DNA of 64,000 nt from Arenimonas sp. Lineage in GTDB: Bacteria > Pseudomonadota > Alphaproteobacteria > Rhizobiales > Rhizobiaceae. The stretch is from the NCBI GenBank assembly GCA_019459145.1, contig JAIBEK010000055.1, positions 35,383 through 99,382 of the forward strand, written 5' to 3'. Under the pieces are notes generated by a model. It did no database searches and was not told where the DNA came from. It saw only the letters and a list, made by a program, of their open reading frames with translations. Shown piece after piece: positions 9,266 to 18,207 of the stretch (its first letter is position 1; every line of letters begins with the position of its first letter). The translations under genes were made by a program, and so were the position numbers.

Positions 9266-9526
9266 TTAACGGCAGCGTGCTTCGTAGGTGCGGCCGTAGC
9301 GGTCGCGATAGACGCAATAGCCGGAGCGTTCCTGCGACTGGCCGATCAGGGCACCGGCGGCGCCGCCAACGACCGCGCCGACGGCCGCGCCGCCAACCGA
9401 GTTGGTGGCCACGCCACCGATCACGGCACCGGTTGCGGCACCGACGCCGGCGCCTCGTTCAGTGGCGGTGCAGGAGGCGAGAGGTGCGATCAGCGCCAGG
9501 GCAATAAGGGTCTTTTTCATCATCAT
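9266..9526 (-). CDS. Glycine-zipper lipoprotein
   Basis: The 86-residue protein has a lipoprotein signal peptide (basic MKKT start, hydrophobic core, lipobox LASC with Cys at about 19). Next comes a glycine-zipper region of about 40 residues with repeated small-residue turns such as GAGVGAATGAVIGG, GGAAVGAVVGGAAG and ALIGQ. The C-terminus ends with paired cysteines (YCVYRDRYGRTYEARC). Such proteins are outer-membrane-attached or surface antigens (17-kDa antigen/YMGG type) of unknown exact role. Three consecutive ATG codons are present. The AAGGA site is only two bases from the first, so translation may begin at 9523 or 9520. Confidence 0.8.
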   Translation of the reverse strand: MMMKKTLIALALIAPLASCTATERGAGVGAATGAVIGGVATNSVGGAAVGAVVGGAAGALIGQSQERSGYCVYRDRYGRTYEARCR

Positions 9527-9549
9527 TTTCCTTTACGGTTGGGTGGGGC

Positions 9550-9705
9550 TCAGATGCGGCCCATGAGCAGCAGGATGACAAGGATAAGCACGACGAGGCC
9601 CAGTCCGCCGGACGGCCCATAGCCCCAGTTGCGGCTATAGCCCCAATTGGGCAGTGCGCCGATCAACAGCAGAATGACGATGACGATTAGTATTGTGCTC
9701 AACAT
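9550..9705 (-). CDS. DUF3309-family membrane peptide
   Basis: The 51-residue peptide begins MLSTILIVIVILLLIGALP and ends with a second hydrophobic segment, GLGLVVLILVILLLMGRI. Between them is the NWGYSRNWGYGPSGG turn that defines the DUF3309 family. It is predicted to sit in the inner membrane as a hairpin; its function is unknown. GAGAGGG lies upstream of the ATG at 9705. Its first 71 bases overlap the end of the alpha/beta hydrolase gene in another frame. Confidence 0.8.
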   Translation of the reverse strand: MLSTILIVIVILLLIGALPNWGYSRNWGYGPSGGLGLVVLILVILLLMGRI

Positions 9706-10714
9706 GGATACCCTCTCCATCTGGGAATGCGAAACTCGGTGGTCGTGTGGCTTCAACGTCGCTCGACAGGAATTGTTCCAGGCGCAAGAGCCGGATCGGT
9801 GACGTGTCAGTTTCGACCTCGTCGAACAGGGGCGCGAAGCGTTCGGCCCAGCGGCCGCGAAGCGCCGTGGCAACCGACGAATGGGGATCGAGGAAGCCTG
9901 CAATCACCTTGTCCATCTGCTTCTTCTGCTCGACCATCACGAGATGTCCGCAGTCGCCGAACAGCACCGTCTGCGCCCGGGGCAGGATCTTCGACAGCCG
10001 CAACTGATGGGCCGGCGGGACGATGCCGTCCTGGACGCCGATCAGGTTGAGCACCGGCAGCGTCACATTCGGCAGATCGCCGAGCAAGGAAGTGCTCGAC
10101 ATGAATTGCACGCAAGCCGCGACGTCCTCCGGACGGGTGCGCAGCAGGTGCCCGCGCACCATCTCCATCGCATCTGCCGCCCGATCGTCCTCCCACGGGC
10201 AGGATTTGTCGTAGACGCACTCGATCGAGCCCCAGCGGAACTGCTCCCGCGTCGAGATCCAGCGCTTGAAGAAATGGCGAAAGACATAGGGTCCGACGCG
10301 CGGGACACGCAGCATGCGCGCGGCGAAGCGCTCCTTGCCTTCGAATCGTCCGCAGGCGAAGCCGCCGAGCAGGATCACCGACCGCACCAGGTCCGGGCGC
10401 CGCACCGCGAGCAACAGCGACAGGAACCCGCCGGTCGAGTGACCGATCAGCGTGACCGATTCTCCGGAAAAATCCCGGCTGATCGCCTGAGCCATGGCCT
10501 CGACGACCTCGTCGGCCGTGATCGGCGCTCCGGGTTCGGGCAGCGACCAGGGATGATGGCCGGGGAGCGGATAGGCGACGGTGCGGCCGCTTCGGGTCAT
10601 GTCGGGCGCAAAGACGGTCCAAAAGGCAGGGGCCATCGCCATTCCGTGCAGCAGCACGAAGTTCTGGCCGGGCTTTTTGCTGATCCATTCGGCAGGGGGT
10701 GGCAGGAGTGTCAT
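9635..10714 (-). CDS. Alpha/beta hydrolase
   Basis: The 359-residue protein has the alpha/beta hydrolase fold in its first ~280 residues. The oxyanion-hole region is FVLLHGMAM, the nucleophile elbow is LIGHSTGGF (Ser near residue 93), a candidate acid follows at GVQDGIVPP, and the histidine is in FGDCGHLVMVE. No signal peptide is seen. Substrate is unknown; esterase, lipase and haloperoxidase-like activities are all possible. The last ~80 residues are not typical, and the final 23 are encoded by DNA that also encodes the start of the DUF3309 peptide. A late frameshift extending this gene is therefore possible. Confidence 0.78.
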   Translation of the reverse strand: MTLLPPPAEWISKKPGQNFVLLHGMAMAPAFWTVFAPDMTRSGRTVAYPLPGHHPWSLPEPGAPITADEVVEAMAQAISRDFSGESVTLIGHSTGGFLSLLLAVRRPDLVRSVILLGGFACGRFEGKERFAARMLRVPRVGPYVFRHFFKRWISTREQFRWGSIECVYDKSCPWEDDRAADAMEMVRGHLLRTRPEDVAACVQFMSSTSLLGDLPNVTLPVLNLIGVQDGIVPPAHQLRLSKILPRAQTVLFGDCGHLVMVEQKKQMDKVIAGFLDPHSSVATALRGRWAERFAPLFDEVETDTSPIRLLRLEQFLSSDVEATRPPSFAFPDGEGIHVEHNTNRHRHSAVDRRTAQLGL

Positions 10715-11082
10715 GATAGGTCAACCTCGACCCCGGTAACGCGTCACCGTGGCGAAGGGTTCCGGCGGAGAGCGAGATCGATCCGAGGGGCCGTAACGAC
10801 ACGGCAAGCGATTGATCCGACTCAGCATTTTGTGCTGTCTGCGGCGGGGCCGCCGAGATGTAGGCGTGAACAAATCCTGAATCGGCGCGAGTCAGCGATT
10901 CGTCGCTGATTCGTTCGCACCCTGTTCCCTGCCCGGAACTCCCGCTGATCCTGGCCATCGTTTCCGGCATTTTTGCCGTGCGAGAGGTGAGGAATCAGGG
11001 CCTCCCGCCACGGATGTCTTGCCTTTGCCGTCAATCGTCGCCATGTGTGGGCAAGCTCGCCGACCGCCGCAGTGCGGGGTCG
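10715..11082. other. Intergenic region between divergent hydrolase and helicase genes
   Basis: This 368-bp stretch separates divergent genes and must hold both promoters. It contains copy 2 of the 51-bp repeat at 10866-10916. I see no other gene: the frames open here lack ribosome-binding sites and family-like sequence. If the helicase starts upstream at 10978, the region is shorter. Confidence 0.5.
10866..10916 (+). repeat. 51-bp direct repeat, copy 2
   Basis: This is the second copy of the element at 9123-9173: GTGAACAAA, 23 partly conserved bases, then ATTCGTCGCTGATTCGTTC. It is 1.74 kb from copy 1 in the same orientation. The flanks on either side are unrelated. Confidence 0.7.
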
Positions 11083-14000
11083 ATGATCCCTTGCAGCGCG
11101 GAGCCGTCCTTGAATTCGCAACCCATGATCCTGAGCGGCCGCGGCGTTACTGCCGTGCTGGGGCCGACCAATACCGGGAAGACCCATTTCGCCATCGACC
11201 GCATGGTGGCGCATGGCTCGGGCATGATCGGCCTTCCCCTGCGCCTGTTGGCGCGCGAGGTCTATGGTCGGCTGGTCGAAAGGGTCGGCGCATCGCAGGT
11301 CGCACTGGTCACCGGTGAAGAGAAGATCTCGCCACCCGGCGCGCGCTTTTCCGTCTGCACGGTGGAGGCCATGCCGCGCGAGACGAAGGCGTCGTTCGTG
11401 GCAATCGACGAGATCCAGCTGGCGGGGGATCTCGAGCGGGGCCATATCTTCACTGACCGATTGCTGCATCTGCGCGGACGAGACGAGACGCTGCTGCTCG
11501 GCTCGGCGACGATGAAGCCTATTCTCCTGCAACTGCTTCCCGGTATTACCGTCGTCGAGCGCCCCCGACTGTCGCAGTTGTTCTATGCCGGTCAGAAGAA
11601 GATTACCCGACTGCCGCAGCGCACCGCGATCGTCGCCTTCTCGGCCGACGAGGTTTATGCGATCGCCGAACTGATCCGTCGCCAGCGCGGTGGGGCCGCC
11701 GTGGTGCTGGGCGCGCTGAGTCCGCGTACGCGCAACGCCCAGGTCGCTCTCTACCAGGAGGGTGATGTCGACTATCTGGTGGCGACCGATGCGATCGGGA
11801 TGGGTCTCAACCTGGACGTCGATCACGTCGCCTTTGCCCAGGATCGCAAGTTCGACGGTTATCAATTCCGCAATCTCAATCCCGGAGAACTCGGCCAGAT
11901 TGCCGGCCGTGCCGGTCGCCATCTGAAAGACGGGACCTTCGGTGTGACTGGCCGCGTCGATCCGTTCGAAGAGGAGATGGTGGAGAGACTGCAAGGCCAT
12001 GAATTCGATAGCGTGAAGGTGCTGCAATGGCGCACCGCCCGCTTCGACTTCTCCTCGATCCCGGCTTTGCTGCGCAGCCTCGAGGCGGGTCCGCGGGTGG
12101 AGGGATTGACGAAGGCCTTGCCCGCCATCGACCAGCAGGCGCTGGAGTTTCTGGCGCGCTATCCGGAGGTGAGAGATCTTGCCGATGCGCCGGCGCGCGT
12201 CGAGAGGTTGTGGGAAGCCTGCGCCTTGCCCGATTATCGGCGCATCACGCCGGCCCAGCATGCCGACCTGATCCAGAGCCTGTTCTTCGATCTCGTGCGC
12301 CATGGGGCGGTCAACGAGGACTTCATGGCCGAACAGGTGCGCCGGGCGGATCGAACCGACGGCGAGATCGATACTTTGTCCGCACGGATTGCTCAAATCC
12401 GCACATGGACTTATGTATCGAACCGGCCGGGTTGGCTTGCCGATCCGACACACTGGCAAGAAAAGACGCGGGAAATCGAAGACCGATTGTCCGATGCGCT
12501 ACATGAACGGTTGACGAAACGGTTTGTTGATCGCAGGACATCTGTGCTCATGAAGCGCTTGAGAGAGAATGCGATGTTGGAAGCTGAAATCAGTGTTAAC
12601 GGCGATGTCTTCGTGGAAGGACATCATATGGGACAACTCGCCGGTTTCCGGTTCACGCCGATATCGGGCATGGAAGGATCCGATGCGAAGGCCGTCGAGG
12701 CTGCCGCGCATCGTGCGCTCGGGCTCGAATTCGAAGCCCGCGCTGCACGTATGCATGCTGCCGGCAACAGCGATCTGGCGATCAGCGCCGATGGTCTGGT
12801 GCGTTGGCTCGGTGATCCGGTGGCCAGGCTCATTGGCGCGGACCACATGCTGCATCCCCGCGTGATCCTGCTGGCCGATGAACAACTGACCGGTGCCGCC
12901 CGCGATCACGTCGTCGCGCGCATCGAGCGCTTCGTCAACCATCACATCTCGACGATCCTCAAGCCGCTCGACGATCTCTCGCGCGCCGAGGACCTGCAAG
13001 GCCTTGCCAAGGGTCTTGCCTATCAGCTGGTGGAGAACCTTGGCGTTCTTTTCCGTCGCGACGTCTCGGACGACGTGAAGTCGCTCGACCAGGATGCGCG
13101 CGCTTCGATGCGCCGCTATGGCGTGCGCTTCGGCGCCTATCACATCTTCATGCCGGCGCTGTTGAAGCCGGCTCCGGCCGAACTGATCACGCTGCTTTGG
13201 GCACTGAAGAACGACGGCCTCGACAAGCCGGGATATGGCGATCTCATTCCGGTGCTCGCTGCCGGCCGTACCTCGGTGGTCACCGATCCGGGCTATGAGC
13301 GCATGTTCTACAAGCTGGCCGGCTTCCGCTTCCTCGGAAAGCGTGCCGTGCGCATCGACATTCTCGAGCGTCTCGCCGACCTCATCCGTCCGCTCCTGCA
13401 GTGGAAGACGGGCTCACCGCAGCGTCCGGACGGCGCCTATGACGGACGCCGCTTCACCACGACGACGGCGATGCTGTCCATTCTCGGCGCCACGCCGGAC
13501 GACATGGAAGAGATCCTCAAGGGTCTCGGCTATCGTGCCGACAGCGTGACCGCCGAGGAAGCCGAGGCATTTCTTTCCGCCCAGACGGCACCGTCAGCAT
13601 CCGCTGCCGACAAGCCGGCAGAGGCCGAGCAGGCTTCCGGCGAGCACGGCGATGCCGTTGCAGCGCACGAGGAACCCGTTTCGACGGAAAACAGCGCCGA
13701 CGAGGCGCCTGTCGCTTCGCAGGCCGTTGCCGAAGAGACCCCTGCTGCGACCGAGGATAGCCCTGCGACGACGGAAGAGAGCGCTGCTCCGGCCGAGGAC
13801 GCTGCCGTTTCCGGCGAACTCGCGGCGGAAGACGCGGCGGCTGCCGAGCCGAAGCCGGTGCTGCTGTGGCGTCCGGGCGGACGTGCGGACAACCAGCGCG
13901 GCGCGCGTCCTGCGGGTGACCGTCAGCGTACCGGCAATCGTGGCCCCAATCGCGCGCCTGCCGAAGGCCAGGCCGAAGGCAAGCGGGACGAGCGACGCCG

Positions 14001-14241
14001 CGATGGCGAAGGCAGCAAGGGCCGTGACAAGGACGGCGGTCGTGGTGGTTTTGGCCACAAGGGCGACCGTTCGGAGCGCCCGGATCGCGGCGAGCGCAAG
14101 GATCGGCCCAATCGGCCGGACCGCGACGCAAAGTCGCAGCCCGCCCGTTTCGAGGCAAAGCCGCCGCGCAAGGAGAAGCCGATCGATCCGGATTCGCCCT
14201 TTGCCAAGCTTGCCGCGCTCAAGGAGCAGATGAAGAAGTAA
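11083..14241 (+). CDS. SUV3-like superfamily 2 RNA helicase with long charged tail
   Basis: This is a protein of about 1,050 residues. The DExH-type helicase core starts with GPTNTGKTH (Walker A), followed by AIDEIQLAGD (Walker B/DEIQ), LLLGSATM (motif III) and QIAGRAGRH (motif VI). This set matches the SUV3/Ski2-related mitochondrial and alphaproteobacterial RNA helicases, which unwind RNA for degradation. A helical middle region follows. The last ~240 residues are low complexity: first Ala/Glu/Thr-rich, then Arg/Gly/Asp-rich (RDGEGSKGRDKDGGRGG). The start is uncertain: GTG 10978, ATG 11083 and ATG 11125 are all in frame, and homology begins at about 11125. Confidence 0.85.
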   Translation: MIPCSAEPSLNSQPMILSGRGVTAVLGPTNTGKTHFAIDRMVAHGSGMIGLPLRLLAREVYGRLVERVGASQVALVTGEEKISPPGARFSVCTVEAMPRETKASFVAIDEIQLAGDLERGHIFTDRLLHLRGRDETLLLGSATMKPILLQLLPGITVVERPRLSQLFYAGQKKITRLPQRTAIVAFSADEVYAIAELIRRQRGGAAVVLGALSPRTRNAQVALYQEGDVDYLVATDAIGMGLNLDVDHVAFAQDRKFDGYQFRNLNPGELGQIAGRAGRHLKDGTFGVTGRVDPFEEEMVERLQGHEFDSVKVLQWRTARFDFSSIPALLRSLEAGPRVEGLTKALPAIDQQALEFLARYPEVRDLADAPARVERLWEACALPDYRRITPAQHADLIQSLFFDLVRHGAVNEDFMAEQVRRADRTDGEIDTLSARIAQIRTWTYVSNRPGWLADPTHWQEKTREIEDRLSDALHERLTKRFVDRRTSVLMKRLRENAMLEAEISVNGDVFVEGHHMGQLAGFRFTPISGMEGSDAKAVEAAAHRALGLEFEARAARMHAAGNSDLAISADGLVRWLGDPVARLIGADHMLHPRVILLADEQLTGAARDHVVARIERFVNHHISTILKPLDDLSRAEDLQGLAKGLAYQLVENLGVLFRRDVSDDVKSLDQDARASMRRYGVRFGAYHIFMPALLKPAPAELITLLWALKNDGLDKPGYGDLIPVLAAGRTSVVTDPGYERMFYKLAGFRFLGKRAVRIDILERLADLIRPLLQWKTGSPQRPDGAYDGRRFTTTTAMLSILGATPDDMEEILKGLGYRADSVTAEEAEAFLSAQTAPSASAADKPAEAEQASGEHGDAVAAHEEPVSTENSADEAPVASQAVAEETPAATEDSPATTEESAAPAEDAAVSGELAAEDAAAAEPKPVLLWRPGGRADNQRGARPAGDRQRTGNRGPNRAPAEGQAEGKRDERRRDGEGSKGRDKDGGRGGFGHKGDRSERPDRGERKDRPNRPDRDAKSQPARFEAKPPRKEKPIDPDSPFAKLAALKEQMKK

Positions 14242-14242
14242 C

Positions 14243-14656
14243 ATGGACGACAAGCAGTCACCGAACGGTTCGCGCCAGCGCATCGACAAGTGGTTGTTCT
14301 TCGCCCGCGTTACGAAATCACGCTCGCTCGCGCAGGAGCGCGTGTCGGGCGGGCATGTCAGGGTCAATGGACAAATCGTCCGTCAATCCAGCCACTTGAT
14401 CGGACCGGGCGACCGCATCGAAGTTGCGCTGCAAAAGCGTGACATCGTGCTTCTGGTGGTAAAGCCGGGGGAGCGTCGCGGGCCTTTCGAGCAAGCCCGT
14501 CTTCTCTATGAGGACATCACTCCACCGCCGAGCGAGGAAGACAAGCTGGGGCTGCTGGATCAGGCCACACGCCTGCCGGGGTCAGGGCGCCCAACCAAGA
14601 AGGAGAGGCGGGCGATCGACCGGCTGCAACCGGGCGAGCTCTGGTCCGACGATTAG
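14243..14656 (+). CDS. S4-domain RNA-binding protein (Hsp15/YlmH-like)
   Basis: The 137-residue basic protein has an S4 RNA-binding domain at residues 12-75. The core is RIDKWLFFARVTKSRSLA and GGHVRVNGQIVRQSS, as in heat-shock protein 15, which binds stalled 50S subunits. The C-terminal 50 residues are charged and include GRPTKKERRAIDRL. The start codon is one base after the helicase stop, so translation is probably coupled and both RNA proteins share a transcript. This pairing suggests a joint role in RNA turnover or ribosome rescue. Confidence 0.9.
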   Translation: MDDKQSPNGSRQRIDKWLFFARVTKSRSLAQERVSGGHVRVNGQIVRQSSHLIGPGDRIEVALQKRDIVLLVVKPGERRGPFEQARLLYEDITPPPSEEDKLGLLDQATRLPGSGRPTKKERRAIDRLQPGELWSDD

Positions 14657-14847
14657 AAAACTGTGCGCGGCCGCGGCTATTTTCAGAACTGTTTATCCTT
14701 GCTATAGCCCGGATAACACAGTAGCTCACGTCCCTGTCCAGCAGAATCCAATGCGGCCCGTCAATGGATTGGTCCGTGTCCGTGATGGATCGCAATTGAG
14801 CTGGAGCCGAACGCCGCCTGCGCAGAAACGAGACCCTGGAGTGCCGC

Positions 14848-15186
14848 ATGACTTATATAGTCACTGACAATTGTATTCGCTGCAAGTATACCGATTGCGT
14901 CGAGGTCTGCCCGGTCGACTGTTTCTACGAAGGTGAGAATTTCCTCGTCATCCATCCGGACGAGTGCATTGACTGTGGCGTGTGCGAGCCGGAATGTCCG
15001 GCCGAGGCGATCAAGCCGGATACGGAGCCGGGCCTGGACAAGTGGCTGCAGATCAACACGGACTATGCCAAGATCTGGCCCAATATCACGGTGAGGCGCG
15101 ATCCGCTCCCCGAGGCCAAGGAGATGGACGGCGTGGCCGGCAAGTTCGAAAAGTTCTTTTCGACGAAGCCTGGTAGCGGCGATTGA
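14848..15186 (+). CDS. fdxA: Seven-iron ferredoxin FdxA
   Basis: The 112-residue electron carrier has an N-terminal 3Fe-4S plus 4Fe-4S cluster region. Cysteines appear in [18 protein letters not shown] and [14 protein letters not shown]. The spacing of the first motif (C-x2-C-x4-C-x3-C) and its long C-terminal extension match the FdxA type found beside carD in alphaproteobacteria. The partner reductase is unknown. It stands alone on the plus strand, 390 bp upstream of carD. Confidence 0.95.
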   Translation: MTYIVTDNCIRCKYTDCVEVCPVDCFYEGENFLVIHPDECIDCGVCEPECPAEAIKPDTEPGLDKWLQINTDYAKIWPNITVRRDPLPEAKEMDGVAGKFEKFFSTKPGSGD

Positions 15187-15575
15187 TCGCCCTTTCGACA
15201 CGCGTCGCGTGACAGACTGAACTGGGCCGGAGGCGGCGGCACCAAGCAGCCGTCACCGGTCGGGATCGGCCGCATTGTGGCGATGCGGCAGTAAAATATT
15301 GATTTCCTCATATTTTTGTGGTAGCAAGATAGAACTGTTCCACTTCGCGGCATCGGTGTGCCCTGAACCATCACGAAAGCAAACCCATCGTCCAACGCGG
15401 TTACCGTGGCACTAGCGATCCGCGCGGTCGCGTTGCTGTTGCGACGATAGGGACGTTTTGCGTGGCGGGCTGGACCAGGATGAAGTGACCCGACGGTTTC
15501 CCCCGTCTCATCCGGGCCTGACCGACCCGGCACCGGCTTGATCGCCGGGAGCATAACAGGGAGTTTTTGAAACGA
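15187..15575. other. Intergenic region fdxA-carD
   Basis: This stretch of 389 bp has no convincing gene. It includes an AT-rich patch at about 15290-15335 (TATTGATTTCCTCATATTTT) that could hold the carD promoter. The last 25 bases contain AGGGAG upstream of carD. No strong terminator was found. Confidence 0.45.
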
Positions 15576-16145
15576 ATGACGACCCAGCAGAAAAAATCTT
15601 CGACGCGCCAAGGCTTCAAGACCGGCGAATCGATCGTCTACCCGGCACATGGTGTCGGTATCATCACCGCCATCGAAGAGCAAGAAGTGGCCGGCATGAA
15701 GCTCGAGCTTTTCGTGATCGACTTCGAGAAGGACAAGATGCGTCTCAAGGTTCCGGTCGGCAAGGCCGTGAGCATCGGCATGCGCAAGCTTTCCGAAAGC
15801 GATTTCGTCGAGCGTGCCCTGAAGGTCGTTCAGGGGAAGGCGCGCGTCAAGCGTACCATGTGGTCACGCCGTGCCCAGGAATATGACGCGAAGATCAATT
15901 CCGGCGACCTGATCTCGATCGCCGAAGTGGTTCGCGATCTCTTCCGCGCCGAGAACCAGCCCGAGCAGTCCTATTCCGAGCGCCAGCTGTATGAAGCGGC
16001 CCTCGACCGAATGGCGCGCGAAATCGCCGCCGTCAACAAGATGTCCGAGACCGAGGCCGTGCGCCTGGTCGAGGTCAATCTGGCCAAGGGCCCAAAGCGC
16101 GGCAAGGGCGTTGAAGAGGATGATGCTCAGGAGGAGGCCGCGTAA
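15576..16145 (+). CDS. carD: CarD-family transcription regulator
   Basis: The 189-residue protein binds RNA polymerase and stabilises open promoter complexes. The N-terminal polymerase-interacting domain covers residues 10-70, with GFKTGESIVYPAHGVG and VAGMKLELFVIDFEKDKM. The C-terminal helical DNA-binding part includes KRTMWSRRAQEYDAKINSGD, typical of alphaproteobacterial CarD. The ATG at 15576 is the family start, although a TTG nine bases upstream is nearer to the AGGGAG site. A strong terminator follows. Confidence 0.93.
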   Translation: MTTQQKKSSTRQGFKTGESIVYPAHGVGIITAIEEQEVAGMKLELFVIDFEKDKMRLKVPVGKAVSIGMRKLSESDFVERALKVVQGKARVKRTMWSRRAQEYDAKINSGDLISIAEVVRDLFRAENQPEQSYSERQLYEAALDRMAREIAAVNKMSETEAVRLVEVNLAKGPKRGKGVEEDDAQEEAA

Positions 16146-16181
16146 GGCTTCTCTCGGCGGAATACCAGCCTTCCTAAGATT

Positions 16182-16214
16182 AAAGCCTCCGGTCGATGAC
16201 CGGAGGCTTTTTCG
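16182..16214 (+). terminator. Rho-independent terminator after carD
   Basis: A perfect 13-bp stem AAAGCCTCCGGTC / GACCGGAGGCTTT with a GAT loop is followed by T-rich sequence. The reverse strand also carries a T-run, so it may serve the convergent capsule exporter genes. Confidence 0.92.
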
Positions 16215-16244
16215 TTGGGACAGAATGAAACGGGATCGGCGGGC

Positions 16245-17555
16245 TCAGGCCCGGTCACGAATATTGTAATAGATGAGCGTCGCCATGCCCCAGCCGAACA
16301 TGCCGGCCAGAAACACCATGAACGCATAGAGAAGGCGCTGCGGGTACTGGGCCAACTGCGAAAGTGTCGGCTGGATGAAGACCGCCAGGTAACGCTGCTT
16401 GCCGGTCGCATCCATGCGGGCCTTTTCCAGCGAGGCGAGGGCCGCGGCATAGGTCCGTTCGCCGAACTCGCGTTCGAGTTCGAGCTTCTCATAGAGTTGC
16501 AGGCGACCCGACACGTCAGAGCCGATCAGGTTCTGCGTGGTCCTTGCCGTCTTGGCGTCTGTCGTGCCGCTGCCGAGACGCTGTTTCTCGGTCTCGATCC
16601 GCGACGTCAGCGCCGAAATCTGGCTCTTGATCACGCGAATGCGCGGCGTGTCCTCCGCCATCTGCGAGCGAGCGACCTCCAGATCGGCGTTGAGCTTCGC
16701 CAGTTCCTGTTCCATACCGGCTACGAGTTTAACCGCCAGCTTGGCACCCTCGACGGGGTCGACGTCCTGCGAAACGTCGCGGAATTCCCGCAGGGCCATG
16801 CGGGCATCCGTCAGACGCTGCTCGGCGATGCTGATCTCCTGGCGGGCGAGCTTCAGGGATTCCTCGTGCGCCTTGTCCGACAGTTCGTTGATCAGTTGCT
16901 CGGACTTTGCCAGGATGTAACCCGCAATCTCCTGCGCTTGCTGCGGTGTGAAAGCCTTGACCTGAAGCTGGAGAATACCGGACGAATGGTCAAAATTGAT
17001 GGTGACCATCTTGCGCCAATATTTCAGTTTGTCTTCGATCGGCAGCCCGGCCGCCAAACCGAAGAAATAGTCCGCGCCACGAGGCGCATAGACCGTGTCG
17101 AGGTCAAACCGGGAATCGACGTCCTCCAGCATCCGCTCGCTGAGCAGGTAGTCGATCAGGATGTAGGAATCGGCAACCGTGCTGATCGCCGTCGTTTGCG
17201 TAAACATACCCATGATGTCCGATGCGCCCACTGACGAGCTTATGCTGCGGACGGCGAATGAAGAAGAACTGTGGTACTGGTCCTGAGCGACGAAGGCGAG
17301 ATAAAGTGACGCCAGTGTGCTGGGAATGGCGACCAGTGCCGTGAATCCCGCGATAATGACGAGATGCCTGATCTTCAGGACCGACGTGTTTCGCTTCGAT
17401 CGGACCGAACGCGCCTTTTTCTTGCCCTCGTCCAACAGCCCTTCAAGGATCCGCACATTGGGATGCTGCTTCGGCTTGGCTGCCGCGGCATCCGGTTTCG
17501 GCGGCGTGATCTTGGCGCCGGCCGCGCTCTCGGGATTTGCCATAGGGTCAGCCAT
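16245..17555 (-). CDS. rkpR: Capsule polysaccharide export inner-membrane protein (KpsE/RkpR-like)
   Basis: The 436-residue polysaccharide co-polymerase-type protein has a short cytosolic N-terminus and a membrane helix near residues 66-90 (HLVIIAGFTALVAIP). A long periplasmic coiled-coil region (about 230-350) follows, then a second membrane helix near the C-terminus (LLYAFMVFLAGMFGWGMATL). It links the ABC exporter to the outer-membrane polysaccharide channel in group 2/3 capsule systems. It overlaps kpsT by eight bases, so the three exporter genes form one operon on the minus strand. Confidence 0.9.
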   Translation of the reverse strand: MADPMANPESAAGAKITPPKPDAAAAKPKQHPNVRILEGLLDEGKKKARSVRSKRNTSVLKIRHLVIIAGFTALVAIPSTLASLYLAFVAQDQYHSSSSFAVRSISSSVGASDIMGMFTQTTAISTVADSYILIDYLLSERMLEDVDSRFDLDTVYAPRGADYFFGLAAGLPIEDKLKYWRKMVTINFDHSSGILQLQVKAFTPQQAQEIAGYILAKSEQLINELSDKAHEESLKLARQEISIAEQRLTDARMALREFRDVSQDVDPVEGAKLAVKLVAGMEQELAKLNADLEVARSQMAEDTPRIRVIKSQISALTSRIETEKQRLGSGTTDAKTARTTQNLIGSDVSGRLQLYEKLELEREFGERTYAAALASLEKARMDATGKQRYLAVFIQPTLSQLAQYPQRLLYAFMVFLAGMFGWGMATLIYYNIRDRA

Positions 17556-18207
17556 CCTTCATGTTCTTGTCGTGGGCGCGGATCGCATCCTCAACATCAT
17601 CGAAATAAGTCAGTTTGCCTTTTTCCAGCACGATACCGCCGTCGCAATATTCCCGAATCGTTGCCGTGCTGTGAGATACCATGACGACATCAGAATCAAC
17701 GAGGCGGGTCTGGAAGACCTCACTGCATTTTTTCTTGAAATTGGCGTCGCCCACCGCGGTTATTTCATCGACCAGATAATAGTCGAAACTGACGCCCATA
17801 CTCAAGCCGAATGCCAGGCGCGCCTTCATGCCGGATGAATAGGTCGCAACTGGCGATCGGAAGAACGGGCCAAGCTCGGCAAACTCGGCGACATAGTCGA
17901 TCAGTTGCTCGGAATCCACGCCGTAGATACGTGCCACGAAACGCACATTCTGCTCGCCAGTCAGGTTGCCCTGGAAACTCCCCTGGAAGCCGAGAGGCCA
18001 AGAAATGTTCCCCTCGCGGACAATGCGGCCGGCATCAAGGCGGATCGTGCCGGCGAAGAGGCGCAGAAGGGTCGATTTCCCTGCTCCGTTTCGGCCAAGC
18101 AGCCCGACGCTGCGACCGCGTCTCAGGACCAAGGAAACGCCATCAAGAATCGGCTTTTTGGTCCCGCGTGCATACACAAATTTAGAAGCCTGCTCTAATC
18201 TGATCAT
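17548..18207 (-). CDS. rkpS: Capsule polysaccharide ABC exporter, ATPase (KpsT/RkpS-like)
   Basis: The 219-residue ATP-binding protein has Walker A GRNGAGKST near residue 39 and signature motif YSSGMKARLAFG near residue 123. Walker B is YYLVDEITAVGD, and the H-loop is MVSHS. This degenerate SSGMKARL signature and short length are typical of the KpsT/RkpS/Wzt-like polysaccharide exporter ATPases. It pairs with the KpsM permease, whose stop overlaps this gene's ATG by four bases. Confidence 0.94.
   Translation of the reverse strand: MIRLEQASKFVYARGTKKPILDGVSLVLRRGRSVGLLGRNGAGKSTLLRLFAGTIRLDAGRIVREGNISWPLGFQGSFQGNLTGEQNVRFVARIYGVDSEQLIDYVAEFAELGPFFRSPVATYSSGMKARLAFGLSMGVSFDYYLVDEITAVGDANFKKKCSEVFQTRLVDSDVVMVSHSTATIREYCDGGIVLEKGKLTYFDDVEDAIRAHDKNMKDG

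Noticed and set aside
10822..12459. Minus-strand open frame of 545 codons across the helicase start
   Set aside because: The helicase motifs on the plus strand are unambiguous. The antisense product is rich in Arg, His, Gln and Asp, as expected of a shadow frame.
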